From Pyrocephalus nanus (Eukaryota > Chordata > Aves > Passeriformes > Tyrannidae), in assembly GCA_038380795.1 (NCBI GenBank), contig CM076261.1, forward strand, positions 34,187,866 through 34,251,865: a stretch of 64,000 nt of DNA. The letters are read 5' to 3'. The notes under the pieces were generated by a model. It worked only from the letters and a program-made list of their open reading frames with translations. It was not told the DNA's origin and made no database searches. Each line of letters starts with the position of its first letter. The first letter of the stretch is position 1. Positions 48,980-61,200 of the stretch are shown here, piece by piece. The position numbers and the translations under genes are program-made.

Positions 48980-50709
48980 AACACATTGTTTTCTAAAGTA
49001 CCAAACTTACACACTTAACAATAATAGCCTTTAGGACTGATGCTCTGTGTGGCATATAGTTTCCATGAAAGAAGCAAGGCTGAATAGATCTAAAGTCTAT
49101 AAAGCTACATTTAAAAGTGCTAATAATAAAAACAAGAAGAGAAACAAAAGCCATTGAAATAACATACCCATGAAAATTGTAGTAATTATCTGAGGCCCAC
49201 ACCTGTAACTCTTTCTTTATTTTAGATCTGTATCTCTAGCAGATAAGCGAACTTGTTGCTGATAGGAAAACATCTAAATAGAATTAATGTCATAAACAGA
49301 AGTAACCACCTCATATGAGCTAACGACATGTTTTTGTGAATACTCTTTGCTCATAGGCTTCAACAAGAAGCTTAAAGAACCAAATTCTCATGGAAATCCT
49401 TCCTAAGCTCCCTGCAAGCCTACCAAGCTACTATGAAGATGCTCAGTAATAGCATTTTGGCTGTTCTGAGTTAATGCTCCATTAAGAAACTTCCAAGAAA
49501 GCCTCAGTTACACAGAAAACAAGTCATCCCAAATTCTCCTAGCAGCCCAACTACTCCTGCTACACAAGTCAAACAAAGGACTTTAGAAACAATTACACAG
49601 AACTTGCTTCCGCCATATTAACTCACCATAACACTGCTCAGCAACATACAGAAATCTCAGACCATAAACCTTTCCACCATCTTTAAACACATCCAAACCA
49701 CCTATCTACCACTTCCTTATATTGTAATACCTCTCGTATCACTCTGAGATATTTCCCCCCTGCAGATTAAAAGAAGAGATGAATTAATTGCTTTTCTCTG
49801 ATCTAGCACATAAGGTGTCTTGTTTTAATTCACTAATCTCACTAGTGAAAGCTCTCTTCTACACTTACTCTACCTGGTTGTCAGTAAAGAGAAGTTATTC
49901 AAGAAGTTAACTTTAAATTGTCCCTGGGAGTGTAATTTCTTCTCTGTAATGTTGTCTATTTAAAAGAATTCTAGTAAACATAAAAAAATAGTGACAACAA
50001 TTTTGGAAAGTAAAAATAAGCTTTTTCAGAGGGAGGATGTGAAGAGACATGAGAAACAACAACTTCTTCAAAAGGGAAAACTTAATAGCCTTGATTAGAC
50101 TGGAGACTATACTAAGAAAAAAACCTGACTTCTGATGAAGTCCAAATTGGATTTTCTTTTGGCTGAAAAAAGAAAAGCAGGTTTTGTAGTAAAAAAAAAA
50201 AAAAAAAAAAAAGAAATCCAAATAAGCTTAACTAAATAATATGTAATATCACAATGTCATAAAGTTACAGTATCTAACAAAATACAGTATTCCATGCTTT
50301 CTACAGGTTATAGCTAAACTACACATATAATGAATACTTAGAATGGATGGGATAAGAGTGGTATGAAATAAAGGTTGACAGTCAAGATCACTTGGCATCT
50401 TTTTCACTGTTTTGTTTACGTGTTATGTCTGAGTCATGGATTTAACCTTCTAGTGTTAAAATAGACTTTGTTTCTTCTGATAATGAGAGTAACCTTATTA
50501 CAACCTTAGCATACAAATATATATGAGTAGATTTATATTTTAAATATCTAAATATATATATAAATATTTATAAATATATAAAAATTCATTACAGTGAAGA
50601 CCTATCAACTCTGTTTCACTTAAATTCACTCCACTATAACATCTCTAACTTTATTTCTGTGTACTTAAGGGGGTGAACCAAGAGTAAATCAAGAAACAAA
50701 GAGTTTCCT

Positions 50710-51294
50710 TGTATGCTGGTTTTGGCTGGAATATTTTCTTCATAGTAGCTAGTATGGGGCCATCTCTTGGATTTGTTCTGAAAACAGTGTGGATAAGACA
50801 GAGGTGATTTTGTTATTGCTGAGCCATGCTTGTGCAGTCAACCCCTTTTCTGCTCCTCAGCACCTCATCAGCGAGTAGGCTGGTAGTGCACGAAAAGTTG
50901 TGAGGGGACACACCAAGGACAGCTGACCTGAACTGAGCAAAGGGATATTCCATACCATATGGTGTAATGCTCAGTATATAAAGTGGTGGGAAGAATGAGG
51001 AAGAGGGGGATGCTTGGAGTGATGTAATTTGTCTTTCCAAGTCACTGTTATGTGTGATGGGACCCTGCTGTTCTGGAGATGGCTGAACATCTGCCTGCCC
51101 ATGGGAAGTGGTGAATGAATTCCTTGTTTTGCTTTGGGTTTATGAGTGGCTTTTGCTTTCCCTATTTAACTGTCTTTATCTCAACCCATGAGTTTTCTCA
51201 CTTTTACTCCCCTCATTCTCTTCCCCATCCCACTGAGGGGAATGAGCAAGTGGCTGCATGCAGCTTAGTTGCCAGCTGGCATTAAAACATGGCA
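50710..51294 (+). mobile_element. Solo LTR, sister copy of the 33.5-kb LTR
   Basis: It begins TGTATGCTGGTTTTGGCTGG and ends TTAAAACATGGCA. It aligns block by block with 33490-34430 minus the nested insert: the CTAGTATGGGGC block, TATATAAA at 50975-50982, GGAATTCCTTGTTTTGC-like sequence and TGTCTTTATCTCAACCC. The length is 585 bp. No matching target duplication was seen (TTCCT on the left, GCTTG on the right), so it is probably an older or end-eroded insertion. No internal retroviral sequence adjoins it. Confidence 0.88.
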
Positions 51295-54200
51295 GCTTGG
51301 AACTTATGGCAGAGTTCTTGATAGTTTGGGTTTCCTCCCTCATATCAACAAAAGAATAGTTTTCTAAAGAGCAATATGCTTCTTACGTATAATTTTAATC
51401 ATATTTTTAGCATCTGACTATTTATCCCATGCACATTTTTTGGCCCTGTGAAGTCTCATGAGTCTGACAGTTCTCCCTGATGAAGTATTTCTACCTGATC
51501 TAGAACCACCCTAGAAAAGGTCCTAAGTAGTCCCATACTGAAGGACATCTGATCTGTTAGTAAATTGTCACCATAAGCAGCTGGATGTTGCTGTTCTGAT
51601 TTATGATAACTATTTCAGGTGATACCTTTACAGACACAGAAAAAAATACATCAGCTGTTCTTCAAAGAGCTGAAAATATCCCTGACAGTAGTCTATCTCC
51701 GTGAGGGCTTTAATATGGATGTGGGTGTGATTTTCACATCCTATGCTCATATAATTCACCTCTCATTATTTTCTCTCTTCTCTGTTCTGATGCAAAGCCA
51801 CACCAAATAATTTTGGTTCCCAAGAAATAAATTTGATCAAATGGATTGGTTGTGGAACAGGTAGTCTGTGTTAGTAAAAGTTTACCGTCCACACGTAGTC
51901 CTCACTGGATGGCAGGTAAGCAGCATTGTCCTCTTACAATCAGAAAATTAGTAGAAAGGCTGTTTGGGGCTCTTGTCAGCTTTGTGTGCATTAACTGAGT
52001 CCTGAAGCCATCATAGAGGCCCTCAGAGCACAATTTACGAGTGGCAAGTTCCATCATACATGGAGAGTTTTATCTGACTTCTCTGTGGCTAATAGGCTTG
52101 CCACTAACGTAACAAGAAAAAGGTTTTGTTCCACTTGAATAAAAAAAAATACAAAATTTAAACTTACTGTACTTTAATGATGGATGCCATTGTCTTCTCT
52201 GGTTTGTAATATAAATGAAAGAATATCACAATTAATAATGTAAGAAAGTGCAGCAAAGGAGTTTTAGTAAAGTGGTATGATTTGCAAATAGATAACCGTA
52301 TCAAAGTCAGTGAGACAAAAAATGAATAGCTCTAAACTTAGTCATATATTTCCAGCTGTTGACAGTGATGAATTGTTTATCTGCTGTTGTGACGGTTGAA
52401 CCTCTTATTAGGATGCTTAGCACTAATTAAAATTTTAAAAGATCTCTCTGCTTTATATGCCTGTGTCTCTCTTGGGGCTCATAAATAGTTGTTTTCCCTT
52501 TTCAGTGGGGAAAACTATGAAATGAATGACAATTCCCAGTCTGAAACAATTCAGGTAGCAAGTCTATTCTCATATCAATACCTTGAAGAGGAATCAGTTT
52601 CTGGTGTATTTCTAAAGATTTAAAAGGATAAAAAAATGCTGAAATGGTTCAGATGATGGTTTTCACCTGAGGACAGAGAGGAATCCTAATCAAAGGACTA
52701 GTAAACAGGAGAATGTTAAAAAAGCTGCATCTAGAAGTTTGTGTGAACCCTGTTATTTTTATAATAGAAAACATAATGAAATATTTTTGTTTTTAAAGTT
52801 TGCAATATTTATTTTTAATTCTAAATGTTTTGATTCTTTGGAAGTGTTTTCTCACAGTTTTTTGAAACATTGTGCTTGTGATACTAAAGTAGGACAGTTC
52901 TAAAACATGAAACTGCATCTCATGATCATGGAACTTGAGGTAGTCAGTTGAAATCAGAACTTACGTTATTTTATGAGCTACTATCATGCCTATATCTCTT
53001 TTATAAACAGATTACATTAGAGCCACCTGAAGGTTTCCTTTAAGTTTTTTGTAGAGTAAAAAGGAAACAGAAAACAACCTGCAAATTTGAAAATAATCCA
53101 ACCTATTTTTATATTAAAAAATAATATAAAAAAAATCTGTCATCCTTTAGTTTTCAGGAGATGTAAGTGTGAGTTTCAAAGGATGTGCTCTATTCTCCTT
53201 TTTGTTAAGCTGTACCTTATATCTTTCCAGTGATCTTTAAGCAGGAATAAGTAACACTTAGAATGTGAAAGTATGGAAATTATTTTTGCAGTTTCACCTG
53301 CAATTTATGGAATTTATTCCTTCTCTAGCAAAATGAAAATGAATATTGCACTGAATTTATACAAAGAACTACTTCAGAAATCTACAGAAGCAAATTTTTA
53401 TGGAGCCTGCAGATGAAATGCTGAAAAATGTGGCTGCATATTTTTCAGGCTGGTAGGTAATTAGTATCATTTGTAGAAGATAGAGAAAAGGATGAGGGAA
53501 TTCCAGATATTTGAAGGAAAGAGGGCATTGGTGTTCCACATACCTGGAATTATCTTTTAGATTATGTTATTAAAATGAGGAAACCAAATTCCTCTGCCTT
53601 CATTTTAAGGATAGCATACAAAATAAGCCTGAGAGTTTTCTTGCTCAGTTCTTCCAATTTGTCTTAAATCAGGACAAGTGTGCAATAATTTATAAAATTC
53701 AACTTGTAGTCTCCGAAATAGTTGACTGATGTAACAAATCTGATGCGTGTACCATGAGATGAGATTGATCGCTTTGGAATCTAATGTTTCAGGTCCTGGG
53801 AGTTACAATTGATTTTTTAAACTTTCTATCACTCCCCTGTACAGAACTGTATAGATTCTTGAAAACAAATTCTATTTGTGATAGGGATATGAGATTTAAT
53901 AGCACATATGTTAAATTTCAGGGATAGTAAAAATCACCTTTTCTCATACAGATTTTTTCTAGCTAAAATGCTATAATAGAAGCCTACAAACCAAAAATTC
54001 CTTGATACCAAAAAGGTTGTTTTTTTTCTGCTTTTGAAGGTGGAGGATGTAGTGGGAGAGAGAAGATTTCTCTCTCTTTTTGTTTCTCTTTTTCTTCCTT
54101 TCTCAATAAAGTTAGGGCCAGAAAAAAAAGAGGAAAGCCATAAAAAGATTTTCAAAATAATACTCAATATATTAAAAGGATGTATCCTGCTGAATGTTTC

Positions 54201-56380
54201 CAATACTTTATTTTACAGTGAATTCTTCTTGAGCTATAGTTATTCATCCTGTGCTTGCTGCAATGGACTCAGTGAACAAGTTACCAAGACCCATCTGTAC
54301 TAGGGTATTTATGATCACTTTTCCTGAAAATTACTGTGGGCATGGATTCAACATAATACATACTCATGTAAACAGTATTTAAGTTCAGTCAATAAAATTT
54401 GGATAGGAAAAAACTCTATTAATAAAAGAAATAAAATACAGTTTTCCTGAAGTTACAGAGTAAAATATTTGCAATCTATTAGTTTACATGAATTCCAAGT
54501 CTCACACTTTGCATTAATGATGATTTTGCTAAAATTCTACATAAACTATACATTTCTGAGTACAGCTATCTGCTACCACACTTATGATAATTTGCATTTT
54601 TGTGATTGCACAGGTTTGTAATTTTGTATTAAAATATACTGAGACTTTAAAGGAGTTAAATAGAATTCTCTGTACAAGTATTTGAAGGGCACAATATATT
54701 ATTCTGAATTTGGTTGCTATCCACTACTGCAGGAGAGGAAGTAAATTTTATTTTATTTTTTTGCTATCTTTTTGTAATCAAATGAAAATTAGCTGTAAAT
54801 ATATATTTATTTTTATCTAATGAATGCAAAACTCATAGCTACATAAAGGTCAGCATGGATGGATCAATGCTGGATGATGTAGGTGCAGAAATATTTCAAA
54901 GTTCTACATAGGTACTGGATTTTAAGAAACATTCTCTAGTGTTCTCCATCTCTCTTTTCAGCTCACAAAGTTCTGCTTATTCTACTATTTCAGCTATTCA
55001 TAGAAGCTCTATTTATATGTAACTATCTTTGTTCCTGGATGGGGCAGTATGACAGATGTGAATGCAGTTTTGATGATTTAACCTGAAGTCTCCAAACTAA
55101 AGTTTCACATAAACATTTTAAAGCTGAAGGATTTCTCCTAACATAATAGGGATGCTAAACTATATAAGAGTTATTCTGAGCATAAGCTGTCCAAAGAATA
55201 ATTCTGATTTGATAACATATACAAAGAAAAGAGCATTTCTTGAAGTGTTGTGATAGTCTCTTCCAGTTCATTGCCTAGTTTGAAAGTGTGACAGTATACA
55301 AAGGAACCTAGAATGCTCAACTGTTTTTAAATCTCAGAAAGCTCTGCTTCAGTGGAACTGAGAAGCCTATTCCTTTTTTGAATGAAATTCATTCAAATCT
55401 GCAATGAAAACTCTGCAGAATTTAGTGATCTGTACCCAAAATCTTCTCAACATAGTATTTTTAATTCTGCTATAAAAGATTAAATCCAGATACCACAGCT
55501 TACATTTATTCTGTATTTGACAATACAGTTTTATATATTTTTGAAGTGAAAAAAAAGACAGGACAAACCTTCAAGTGTATACATTCTTGAGAGATATAAA
55601 TCAAATCAGAAATCTACAGAATTAAAAGCTAATAATCTCTTTACTGTTATAATGAAACTACAAGGAGTCCTGTAAGTCAAGATTTGCGTGAAAATGGAAA
55701 ACAATTGTCAGAATACATGAGGGGATATAGGTAATACAAAAAAAATTAGATGTCTATATAATAGACAGAAAGAGAAAAAGAAGCTCTTGAACTCACCAAC
55801 CTTGAAAGCATCAGATTTACCATCAAAACCAGCTTGTCTACAGGAAAAAATATGCTGGAGTTAAACATGGTTTGAATTTAAAGAAGATTAATATTATTGA
55901 ACAAGTATCTTTACAGTTATTTTTGCTACAGAAAAAACCAGTATTTTTTAAAAATATATTTTCTCATTCCGAAGTAGAGTGAGATGAATCAGAATGGGCA
56001 TCCCTGTTGTAGAATGAGAGTATGGGAACTCATCTACAGTGGGTTTTTCCATTCTGTTCTACCATGACTCCCTGTCTATAAACACATTTTGGCCACAATT
56101 TTTGCCAGTTTCTATATGGAGGGAAGTGGATGCTTTCTCTGCTGAGGTGGCAAATATGATTATAGTTACGAAGCTGTTCTTTTGAGGAAGAGAAAATACA
56201 CTGTCTCTATAACCATTTCTGGTCTTACCTGAGGCAAAGATGGCAGTCATGATGGCTGGTTGAGGTTATTTATCTTGATTCCATAATACTTACTTTATCA
56301 GCTTTACTCTGCTCTGGGACCCAGAAACTTTTTTTTTTTTTTTTCTGAGTGTGTAAAGGAAAAGACTTGATGATTAAAAT
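51295..56380. other. AT-rich intergenic DNA, nothing recognised
   Basis: No gene or dispersed repeat was identified. A block at about 52360-52560 looks more complex than its surroundings. The frames 53934-54203 and 54034-54303 overlap in antisense through a T/C-rich stretch and have no domain. A T tract lies at 56330-56344. Confidence 0.5.
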
Positions 56381-56568
56381 CATGGAATCATAGAATCTGC
56401 TGGGTTGGAAAAGACCTCTAAGATCATCAAGTCCAACCCTTGAGCCACTACCATAGCAGTTACTAGATCACGGCACTAAGTGCCACATCCAGTCTTACCT
56501 TGAAAACCTCCAGAGATGGAGAATCCACCACTTCCTGGGCAGCCAATTCCAATGTCTCATTACCATCC
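56381..56568 (-). mobile_element. CR1, 3' portion before the LTR insertion
   Basis: This is the CR1 3' terminus on the minus strand (CATGGAATCATAGAATC at 56381), then the 3' UTR. It runs up to the point where the LTR begins and resumes at 57596. The break is within the sequence that reads ATTACCCTC at 698-706 in the uninterrupted copy at 512-1570. Confidence 0.93.
56564..56568. repeat. Target-site duplication, left (CATCC)
   Basis: Differs by one base from CCTCC at 57596-57600. The CR1 copy at 512-1570 shows a single such site at the equivalent place. Confidence 0.65.
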
Positions 56569-57595
56569 TGTCTCAGTTTAAATGAGACACAGGTGTTTTG
56601 CTGAGGATGAGTTATGAGGAAGACCCAAACTCCTCCCTCTAAGCAACTGTAAACCCAAAATTAAGAGGCTCTGATTGAGAGGGAAAAAACTGTGGAAAAA
56701 GGAAAAATAGCAGCCCTTTATTAAAAGATATATATATACTGGCAGAGACTCCTATACCCACAAATAATCCCCTGCAAAACAAACCAATAAACAAACATAG
56801 GAAAAAAAAAAAAGGTAAACAGTGAGATTTGTCCCCTTTGGTGCAATTCTAAGCACAGTCAACAGGGGGCGCTGTTGGATCAACGGAGATGCAGAGCTTA
56901 TAGTGTCATGTGCCTGTCACCAGGGGCACTGTTGGATCACTGGAAATGTAGAGCCTGCAGTGCTTTATGCTGGTTGGTAGGGGGTGCTGTAGAATCACTG
57001 TTTGTTGCCACGTGGGGGAACACCCTTTGGGGTGTGTTGGAGAAACCCAAAATGGGTTTCCCTCCCTCCCCCCCCCCAACTGGGTAAGGGGAGAGAGAGG
57101 AGGGGGAGAAACAACAACAAAAAAGGTCCTCCTCAATGGGACTCACTCTGTCCAGCTGGCTGAATTGTGAGGTATAGTTTTTCCCTGTTTGATGTGCACA
57201 AGGACCTCTGCTAAGAAAGAAACAAACAGGAACAGGGAAGGGGAAAAAATCTCCCAAAAGAGTTCCTCTCCAATGAAAATCCAAGCAGAATCCACAGCTG
57301 ACAGCCAGGCTGAGAACAAAACTCACTCTGAGCTCTCCTCAGACCTTGTTCCAGCTTCAGCCCCCTGAACTCCTCCCCCACCATTTCCCAGGAGATGACA
57401 GGGAAAAAAAAGTAAAAATGAAACTCCTCCCCTTTCCCTTAAAGCAAGATTCTGAGGGCCATTAACTAGGAATGTGGCCTTACTGGCAGCTCTTTTGTGT
57501 TAATTAACTGCCCATTTAAACATCTCCGCCATGCAGTGGGCACGGGGAAGGGAAAAATTCTTTTTTAGTTTCTAAGAACCACCAAAACCATGACA
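56569..57595 (-). mobile_element. Solo LTR inserted in a CR1
   Basis: The insert starts TGTCTCAG and ends CATGACA on the plus strand, giving TGTC...GACA inverted ends. It splits a CR1 cleanly and has 5-bp near-identical flanks. On the minus strand it begins TGTCATGGTTTTGGTGG, resembling a bird LTR start. AATAAA lies on the minus strand at 56717-56722 beside a TATATATATA stretch (56729-56738), so minus orientation is preferred. The length is 1027 bp, with no retroviral genes. Its low-coordinate tip is itself an inverted repeat, TGTCTCA/TGAGACA with a 7-nt spacer (56569-56589). Frames 56875-57087 and 56937-57326 are not genes. Confidence 0.85.
56859..57000. repeat. Threefold ~59-bp repeat with CTCF-like motif
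   Basis: Three diverged units start near 56861, 56920 and 56979. Each holds an AGGGG..GCTGT or AGGGGCACTGT core, then TGGATCA or AGAATCA. The first contains TCAACAGGGGGCGCTG (56859-56874), which agrees with the vertebrate CTCF core CCASYAGRKGGCRS at 12 of 14 positions. The second lacks one G of the core, and the third changes GGCGC to GGTGC and has a poor left part. CTCF binding is an inference from the motif only. Confidence 0.75.
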
Positions 57596-58208
57596 CCTCC
57601 CTGTAAAGAATTTCTTTCCACTGTCTAACCTAAACCTCCCCTGGAACAGTTGAAGACCATGCCCTCTTGTCTTACTGCTAGTTGCCTGGGAAAAGAGACC
57701 AACCCCCACCTGGCTACAGCCTCTTCTCTGGTAGTTGTAGAGAGAGATGAGGTCTCCCCTGAGCCTTCTCTTCTCCAGGCTAAACAACCCCATCTCCCTC
57801 AGCCTCTCCTCATAGGACTTGTGTTCAAGTCCCTTCACCAGCCTAGTTGCTCTTCTCTGGACCTGCTCCAGCACCTCCATATTTCTCCTGAACTGAGGGG
57901 CCCAGAACTGGACACAGTACTCAAGGTGTGGTCTCACCAGTGCTGAGTAAAGGGGAAGGATCACTTCCCTGCTCCTGCTGGCCACACTGTTCCTGATCCA
58001 GGCCAGGGTGCCATTGGCCTTCTTGGCCACCTGGGCACACTGCTGGCTCATGTTCAGCTTCCTGTCAATCCAAACTCCCAGATCCCTTTCTGCCTGGCTG
58101 CTCTCCAGCCACTCTGTGCCCAGCCTGTAGCGCTGCAGGGGGTTGTTGTGGCCAAAGTGCAGGACCTGGCACTTGGCCTTGTTGAACCTCATCCCGTTGG
58201 AATCAGCC
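57596..58208 (-). pseudogene. CR1 ORF2 C-terminal remnant after the LTR
   Basis: This is the other half of the split CR1. On the minus strand it encodes [60 protein letters not shown] and the following RT C-terminal region. The frame stays open from the 5' break at about 58208 to the LTR, within a 225-codon frame (57572-58249) whose ends are non-CR1 sequence. The catalytic FADD motif, which would lie further upstream, is lost to 5' truncation. The frame is therefore unbroken but not functional. The 5' junction joins unique sequence at ACTGATTGATGACAAG. Confidence 0.92.
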
Positions 58209-61200
58209 CAACTGATTGATGACAAGATACAATACAATACTTGCAACAAAAGGTACAGTAATAAATATTTAGTAGATAAATGTTTTAATCCTCACTTTAT
58301 AACAGACTTTTTGCTGCTCTTTCCTTGAAATCTAGCATCCCATTCATACTTTTCCCCCCAAACCTCACAAGTAAACTAACAAAGGGTACAGAAAATTGAT
58401 ACATTGCAACAGGTTATTCCTGGAATGCCTCTGTAGTTTTCAGATACTGAGATTTTTTTAAACTAAATAGTTTTGAGCAATACCATTGATCAGAGCTGCA
58501 CTGAATATTTCAAAGTCACCATGTGGTGTAAAAAGTTCATATTATTTCCTCAGAATGCCACCATATGTACTTGAAACATTTTTAAGCATAGACTTCTCAA
58601 CTTGAAAAGTTTTAAAGTGATGGATATCTGCAGAGAGGTACAAGAAATTCACAAATAGAAAGTAACAAAACCCCACAAAAAAGTTGCTGACTCTCAAGAA
58701 AAACTCCACACTGTGGTGTGAAGTGGCTCTGTACAGATTTATCAAATCCTTTCATATGGAGGTTTAAGGATATACATGGAAGTCCAGACCCCAAGCTGGG
58801 GTCAAAAACAACATGCGGTGCTTACTCAAAATAAATACTTCAGGTACAGCACACCTTTCCTTCTTCTTGTTTTATTTATATACCCTAAACCAGATGTGAG
58901 CATGTTCCAGAGATTACTGTTTAAAAAAAAGCTGGAGTTTGCATAATCTGGCCTTATTTATAGGTAAAACATGTTTCCTTGCTTACTGATTAAGGGAAAA
59001 TTTTAGCAGACAGAATAACAGGGCTTTTTCACAAAGCTCTAGATAAGAAAGTTCTAGGGACTTTTTGTTTCAATTTGCAGACTTTAATGAATTTTTTATT
59101 GTCTTTTTTTTATAATTTTTTTTATTCCATGTAGATTTGTCTTGCTGATAACATGATCTATGGTTCTCTGAGGTATGGTGAGATTGCCATCCGTTAAACA
59201 GAGTGCACTTATTGGAAATTAAACCTCTACTAATGTATTATAATTATTACTTCAGAGTAATTTGCTGCTCCAGCAGGGAGTCAGAGCTAATCTGATGGTA
59301 ACATTTCTTCCGTGGAGCTGTTAATATTTTCTCTATAGTGAATATCCACATCATGGATCTAGCCTGAGGCTGATTAATGATCTTTGTGCTGGAACAGCGA
59401 TTTGTAGCTAAATCAGCCCTCACTGAAAGACATTCAGTATTACTTCAGTCAATATTGTTAAATAAGTCTGAACAGTGCCTTTGGTTACCACAAATGTAAT
59501 CTAGTAAGGTGAGACAGAGGCAATAAACTGAAGTAAATAAGGAAACTTCTACCATTCATGAGTTTCATTTGTACATGGAACAAATCACAAAAACAAACAA
59601 CCACCCCCCCAACATTCCAATGTTCACTGCACAAAAAATCAAAACCTGTGGTATTACTTTACTGAATTGCCATTTCCTGAAAAAATGTAAAAAAGGAAAT
59701 TGAGCAGTATGAATAATAAAAATTGATATTTCTTCCTTTATCAACATGAAGCTGAAGAGTAAGGGGTTAAAATTCCTTTTTCCTTGTAAATTCTCCACGT
59801 TTCAGAATAAAAATGTGTATAATACTATATCATTATTTGAATTAACTACAGTTAGATCACATAGATATAAACATAAGAGAAAACAAAAAAATATGGTCCC
59901 CTCCTACCACAAGGTTTTGAATAGACTGGTTTAATTTATAGTTCTATGAGTCTGATTGTAATAGGACTTCTTGATTTTTTTATGAGGAAAAAATAAACAA
60001 AAATAATTTCAATGCTTGAAATATGTTGATTATTTTGGTTTAGTTACTGCCTAAAATAAATTTAAAGTTCATATTTTGTGCTCTGAATGAAAATAAAAAG
60101 TTTCATTTTACTTGTTTTTTTTCTAGGTATCCTAATTTTCAATCTATTTCTTTTTCTTGAGAAAGCAGACAAAGAACAATAAGAAGGAATGATGAAGCAG
60201 GGCTCCCTTCCACAGTTTCCTAACTTCCCTTTGTTGAAAGGCAATACATGTATATAGAAAATATTCATTTCAGACACTGTTACAGAAAACTGGAAATGTT
60301 CTGAACAGAAAAGTTCTCAGATTAATTTTGAAATATATATTTATATCTTTTTTTTCCATTCACCCTTTTATTCTGCAGGAAATTTTTCTGAATATCATTT
60401 AAGGACATTTCCTTATAGATTGATATTACCATAATGAGATGGGTAACAGCCGATAAGATACCTGTCCACCAGGACAGACAGCAGTGCAACAGATAAAATC
60501 TCAATCTTAATTTGACGAAAAGTCCAACTGGTTTGTCTGATGAATAGCTCCCCGTATGTTTCCCTTTTTTTAGTTTTGTGCTCATGCTTCGGTGCCAGAG
60601 GAGTCCCTGCTGAATCCCAGAGCAGTGGGGATCCAGACTTGCAGAGCACCCAAGAAGCCACTTGCTCCTCTGTCCAATTCCCTTTTTGACTAATTCTCCC
60701 TTCACACCCAGTCCACCACCTCAGTCTCCAGTTTGGCCTACAGCTACCATACAGTGTTTCCGAAGGTGTCTCAACGTTACCAAGTGGGCCTATTTTGAAA
60801 TATTAGCTAAAACTGCCTTTTCCTATTTTCTTAAACTCTCCTCTCAAACAAGAGAACAGCAGCAGCTCTTGGGGCAAACTGCAGTTTATCCATATGAAAA
60901 ATTATTTTGGATCATTTCAGTACCTGAGCAATTCTATCGGCAGAAAACTTGAGATTATATTAAGACTGAATATTGTTATAAATTAAAATCTTCAATAAGG
61001 CAGCTGCAACAAAGCACAGAGACACTTCAGAGACAGTGAAGCATTAGTGGAAGGTCTTATTTGTTGCACAACTCACCTGTAACATGATCAACCCCAAACC
61101 CTGTAGCTTTTGAGAGCCACTATCACACATTCAGATTTTTATATATGTAAATACTTCACTGGGAAGGAAAGTTTCTGGGATCTGAGGAACAGATACTATC

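Larger units (their letters stand above)
44579..50709. other. AT-rich intergenic DNA with simple repeats
   Basis: It contains a poly-T run (47621-47647), a (GTTT)n run (48953-48979), poly-A runs (45669-45686, 50190-50211) and an AT-rich stretch (50515-50585). Blocks at 45820-46460 and 46700-46870 look more complex than their surroundings but hold no recognisable exon. No dispersed repeat was identified. Confidence 0.45.

Noticed and set aside
33490..51294. The two similar plus-strand LTRs as the ends of one provirus
   Set aside because: They lie 17 kb apart with CR1s, another LTR and unique DNA between them and no gag/pol/env. The left one has its own target duplication on both sides, so they are independent solo LTRs.
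56937..57326. A 129-codon minus-strand frame
   Set aside because: It lies within the solo LTR 56569-57595 and shows no retroviral protein motif.
60578..60600. A U6 snRNA-like start (GTGCTCATGCTTCGG)
   Set aside because: Only the first words agree; the downstream U6 body, the ACAGAG box and a terminal T run in the right place are absent.
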